Assembly: GCF_008369325.1 (NCBI RefSeq)
Contig: NZ_VOBI01000008.1
Span: 62,001 to 126,000, forward strand
DNA from: Pseudomonas sp. ANT_H12B
Lineage (GTDB): Bacteria; Pseudomonadota; Gammaproteobacteria; Pseudomonadales; Pseudomonadaceae
Reading direction: 5' to 3'
DNA length: 64,000 nucleotides
Below are positions 61,965 to 64,000 of this stretch, piece after piece; within the stretch, counting starts at the first letter, position 1, and the number at the start of each line of letters is the position of its first letter. Below the pieces are notes generated by a model. That model was not told the DNA's origin and did no database searches. It saw only the letters and a list, made by a program, of their open reading frames with translations. The translations under genes and the position numbers were made by a program.

Positions 61965-63812
61965 TCATTCGACCTGGCGCAATCGCTTGTAAAGAGTATT
62001 GCGGCTAACCCCCAGCCGTCGGGCCAAGTGCGAAATATTTCCCCCAGCCGCCTGCAACTGCCGATTCAAGTCCTCGGCATCATTCAAATCCACCGCCAGC
62101 GGCTCCGGCGTCTCAACCGGCTCCATCTCCAGATCCACAAAAAAATCATCCGGCAAATGCTCCGGCCGTACCGGTTGTTCCTCGGCCATGGCCAGCGCCA
62201 CCTGCATCACGCTGCTGACCTGGCGCAAATTCCCCGGCCACGGGTGGCGTCCGAACAACTCCAATACCTCTCTGCTCAAGCCGGCCCATTGGCTCGGTTC
62301 GCGGTGCTGTTCCCACAGACGTTTGAACAAGGCTTTTTTATCACTGCGCTCTCTTAACGGCGGCAGTTCCAGGGTCAAACCACCAATTCGGTAATACAAA
62401 TCTTCGCGGAAACGCCCCAACTGAACCTGTTCGCGCAACGAGCGGTTGGTCGCCGAAATAATCCGGATATCCACCGGGAACAACTCACTGCTGCCCACCG
62501 GTTGTACGCAACGCTCCTGCAACACCCGCAACAGTCGAGCTTGGGTCGGCAGTGGCATGTCGCCGATTTCATCGAGGAATAACGTGCCTTTATCTGCCTT
62601 GCGAATCAGCCCGATGCTGCCTTTCTGATTGGCGCCGGTAAACGCGCCTTTCTCGTAGCCAAACAGCTCAGACTCTACCAGTTCGGCGGGGATCGCCGCA
62701 CAGTTGACGGCGATGAACAGCTGTTTGCTCCGGGAACTGGCTTGATGCAGGGCTTTGACGAAGACTTCCTTGCCGACCCCGGTTTCGCCGTGGATCAGCA
62801 GCGGAATGTCCTTTTCCAGTAAGCGCTCGGCCTGACGCACGGCTTTTTCCACGCGACTGTCGCCAAAATGCAGAGTGTTCAGGCTGATCGCCGCCGGAGC
62901 TGCGATGGCAGGTCCGGCGCTCTTGGGTTCAGAAAACAACCGCGCCTGAATCGGTGCCTGTTTCGGTCGCTTCAACAGGCACTGGAAGCGGTTGCGCCCC
63001 GAAGCTTGCAGGGCGAAGGGCAGGCCGTCGGGCTGGTTCAGCAGTTCCAGCAGCGAGACTTTGAACAGACTTTCGATGCTGACCCGCGACAGGCTGATGC
63101 CCAGCAGATTGTCGGCGCGGCGGTTGGCCGACAGCACCTGACCGGTTTCATCGAAGATCAACAACCCGGCCCATTGGCTGTCGAGGTTATTCAGCCCGGT
63201 GTTGAAGGTCAGCTGGAAATGCTGGCCATGGAACAGGTTGAGGATCAGCCGGTTCTCCACGGTCTGGCTCATCATCTTGACCATGCCGAGGGTGTGGGAC
63301 GGCGGCAGGTAACTGTCGCTGGACACATCCAGTACGGCGATCACCTTGCGTTCGGCATCGAAAATCGGCGCGGCAGAACCCGTCATGAAACGGTTGGCTT
63401 TGAGAAAGTGTTCATCGTGCTCGATATGCACTGCCTGCTCGCAGGCCAGCGCGGTGCCAATGGCGTTGGTGCCGCTGCAGCGCTCCATCCAGCTGGCGCC
63501 GGCACTGAAACCGCGGGTCAGGTTCGGTTCGATGAAACGCTGGGTGCCCCAGGACGTCAACACCTGACCCTGATTGTCGGCGAGCATGATCAGGCAATTG
63601 GAGTTGCTCAGGATATTTTCGTAATACGGCAGGACTTCCTGGTGGGTGGTCTGCACCAGGGAATGCTGGTTTTCCAGCAACTGCGCGATGCCCTCGGCCG
63701 GTAGTTGATCGAACGCCGGGGCGCTCTGATGGTTAAGACCGAATGCGCGGCAACGGGACCAGGAGTCCTGGATGATGGCATCGTGGGAGAGCGGCGAGGC
63801 GGGTGCGGCCAT
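61965..63812 (-). CDS. Sigma-54-dependent activator, AcoR type
   Basis: 615 residues. N-terminal sensory region with a GAF-like domain (about 65-190) and a PAS-like segment (about 205-295; DETGQVLSANRRADNLLGI). The AAA+ domain has Walker A GETGVGKE (342-349), the sigma-54-contacting GAFTGA loop (389-394) and LFLDEIGDMPLPTQARLLRVLQ. A Fis-type HTH ends the protein (ISHLARRLGVSRNTLYKRL). The AcoR/DhaR-like architecture points to control of an alcohol, diol or similar catabolic operon. The target is probably divergent and lies beyond the right edge; repeated TTGTTCA sites upstream fit its binding region. Confidence 0.9.
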   Translation of the reverse strand: MAAPASPLSHDAIIQDSWSRCRAFGLNHQSAPAFDQLPAEGIAQLLENQHSLVQTTHQEVLPYYENILSNSNCLIMLADNQGQVLTSWGTQRFIEPNLTRGFSAGASWMERCSGTNAIGTALACEQAVHIEHDEHFLKANRFMTGSAAPIFDAERKVIAVLDVSSDSYLPPSHTLGMVKMMSQTVENRLILNLFHGQHFQLTFNTGLNNLDSQWAGLLIFDETGQVLSANRRADNLLGISLSRVSIESLFKVSLLELLNQPDGLPFALQASGRNRFQCLLKRPKQAPIQARLFSEPKSAGPAIAAPAAISLNTLHFGDSRVEKAVRQAERLLEKDIPLLIHGETGVGKEVFVKALHQASSRSKQLFIAVNCAAIPAELVESELFGYEKGAFTGANQKGSIGLIRKADKGTLFLDEIGDMPLPTQARLLRVLQERCVQPVGSSELFPVDIRIISATNRSLREQVQLGRFREDLYYRIGGLTLELPPLRERSDKKALFKRLWEQHREPSQWAGLSREVLELFGRHPWPGNLRQVSSVMQVALAMAEEQPVRPEHLPDDFFVDLEMEPVETPEPLAVDLNDAEDLNRQLQAAGGNISHLARRLGVSRNTLYKRLRQVE

Positions 63813-63915
63813 GGCAGTCGTTCTCTGAGCATTATTATTTTTGTTATGAGCAACGCGAGTTCATCCAATTACACAGGATCGTGGTGATTTCGGACGCTAA
63901 AGCTTCCGTAGAGTG

Positions 63916-63986
63916 TTGTTCACTATTGTTCATTGTCAACCGGCGGATTGTTCAATTGTTCAGTCGCGGTTGTTCATTTCTGTTCA
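63916..63986. promoter_or_regulatory. Cluster of TTGTTCA repeats, likely activator binding sites
   Basis: TTGTTCA at 63916, 63926, 63948, 63956 and 63970, and CTGTTCA at 63980, all in the same orientation, with spacings of 10, 22, 8, 14 and 10 bases. They lie 100-175 bases upstream of the AcoR-like start, as expected for an enhancer region serving a divergent sigma-54 promoter outside the window. Confidence 0.65.
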
Positions 63987-64000
63987 GCAACGAAAGTGGT

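Overview
The window is chromosomal DNA from a Pseudomonas, most likely of the P. fluorescens group. The evidence is the high-GC codon use, many REP/REPIN palindromes with a GCGGGCAAGCCCGCTCCCACA-like core, a PrrF-type and a CrcY-type small RNA, and a complete liu leucine/isovalerate cluster. It is ordinary core plus accessory chromosome: there are no tRNA or rRNA genes, no insertion sequence, no prophage block and no CRISPR array.

Layout. 1-3.4 kb: tail of fadH, a PLP-dependent D-cysteine desulfhydrase/ACC deaminase-like gene, a cytochrome b561 and an odd Lys-Pro plus Asp-Gly heptad repeat protein. 3.5-10.5 kb: 2-aminoethylphosphonate (AEP) use: phnX, phnW, two LysR regulators, an OPA-type MFS transporter and a DAO-family flavoprotein that could give a second, oxidative route into PhnX. 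10.5-15.7 kb: an orphan VgrG lacking the needle, a YebC/PmpR relative, an LRR-protein kinase and a ZapE-like ATPase. 15.9-23.5 kb: a seven-gene operon coupling a polyamine/opine-type ABC importer to a three-subunit FAD/2Fe-2S amine or opine dehydrogenase, with a divergent IclR regulator. 23.6-26.7 kb: an ECF sigma/anti-sigma pair divergent from a periplasmic catalase-peroxidase and a cytochrome b561; both directions carry the same GGAATA-N15-CGTC promoter.

26.8-31.4 kb: an MFS/HxlR divergon with a nested palindrome, an M14 carboxypeptidase of the CCP type, the iron-stress sRNA PrrF, a DUF6124-like protein and an S24/CI-type repressor that has lost both its cleavage dipeptide and its catalytic serine. 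31.4-43.4 kb: leucine catabolism, liuABCD with a divergent acyl-CoA synthetase, liuE and liuR. Embedded between the synthetase and liuE lies a roughly 380-nt CrcY-like sRNA behind a sigma-54 promoter, linking the CbrAB/Crc carbon hierarchy to this locus. A LysR/acyl-CoA dehydrogenase pair follows.

43.5-64 kb: a PstS-OmpA fusion, xthA, a GNAT acetyltransferase, tamAB (outer-membrane biogenesis), a MarR-controlled tripartite EmrAB-type efflux operon with two perfect 12-bp operator palindromes, the lpxH-ppiB pair divergent from glnS-cysS, and a sigma-54 activator (AcoR type) whose upstream region, at the window edge, holds six TTGTTCA-like repeats.

The most interesting items are CrcY and PrrF (visible only as non-coding signals), the importer/dehydrogenase operon of unknown substrate, the cleavage-dead repressor, the exact-heptad DG protein, the self-contained ECF divergon and the needle-less VgrG. 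All family calls come from reading sequence; no database search was run.
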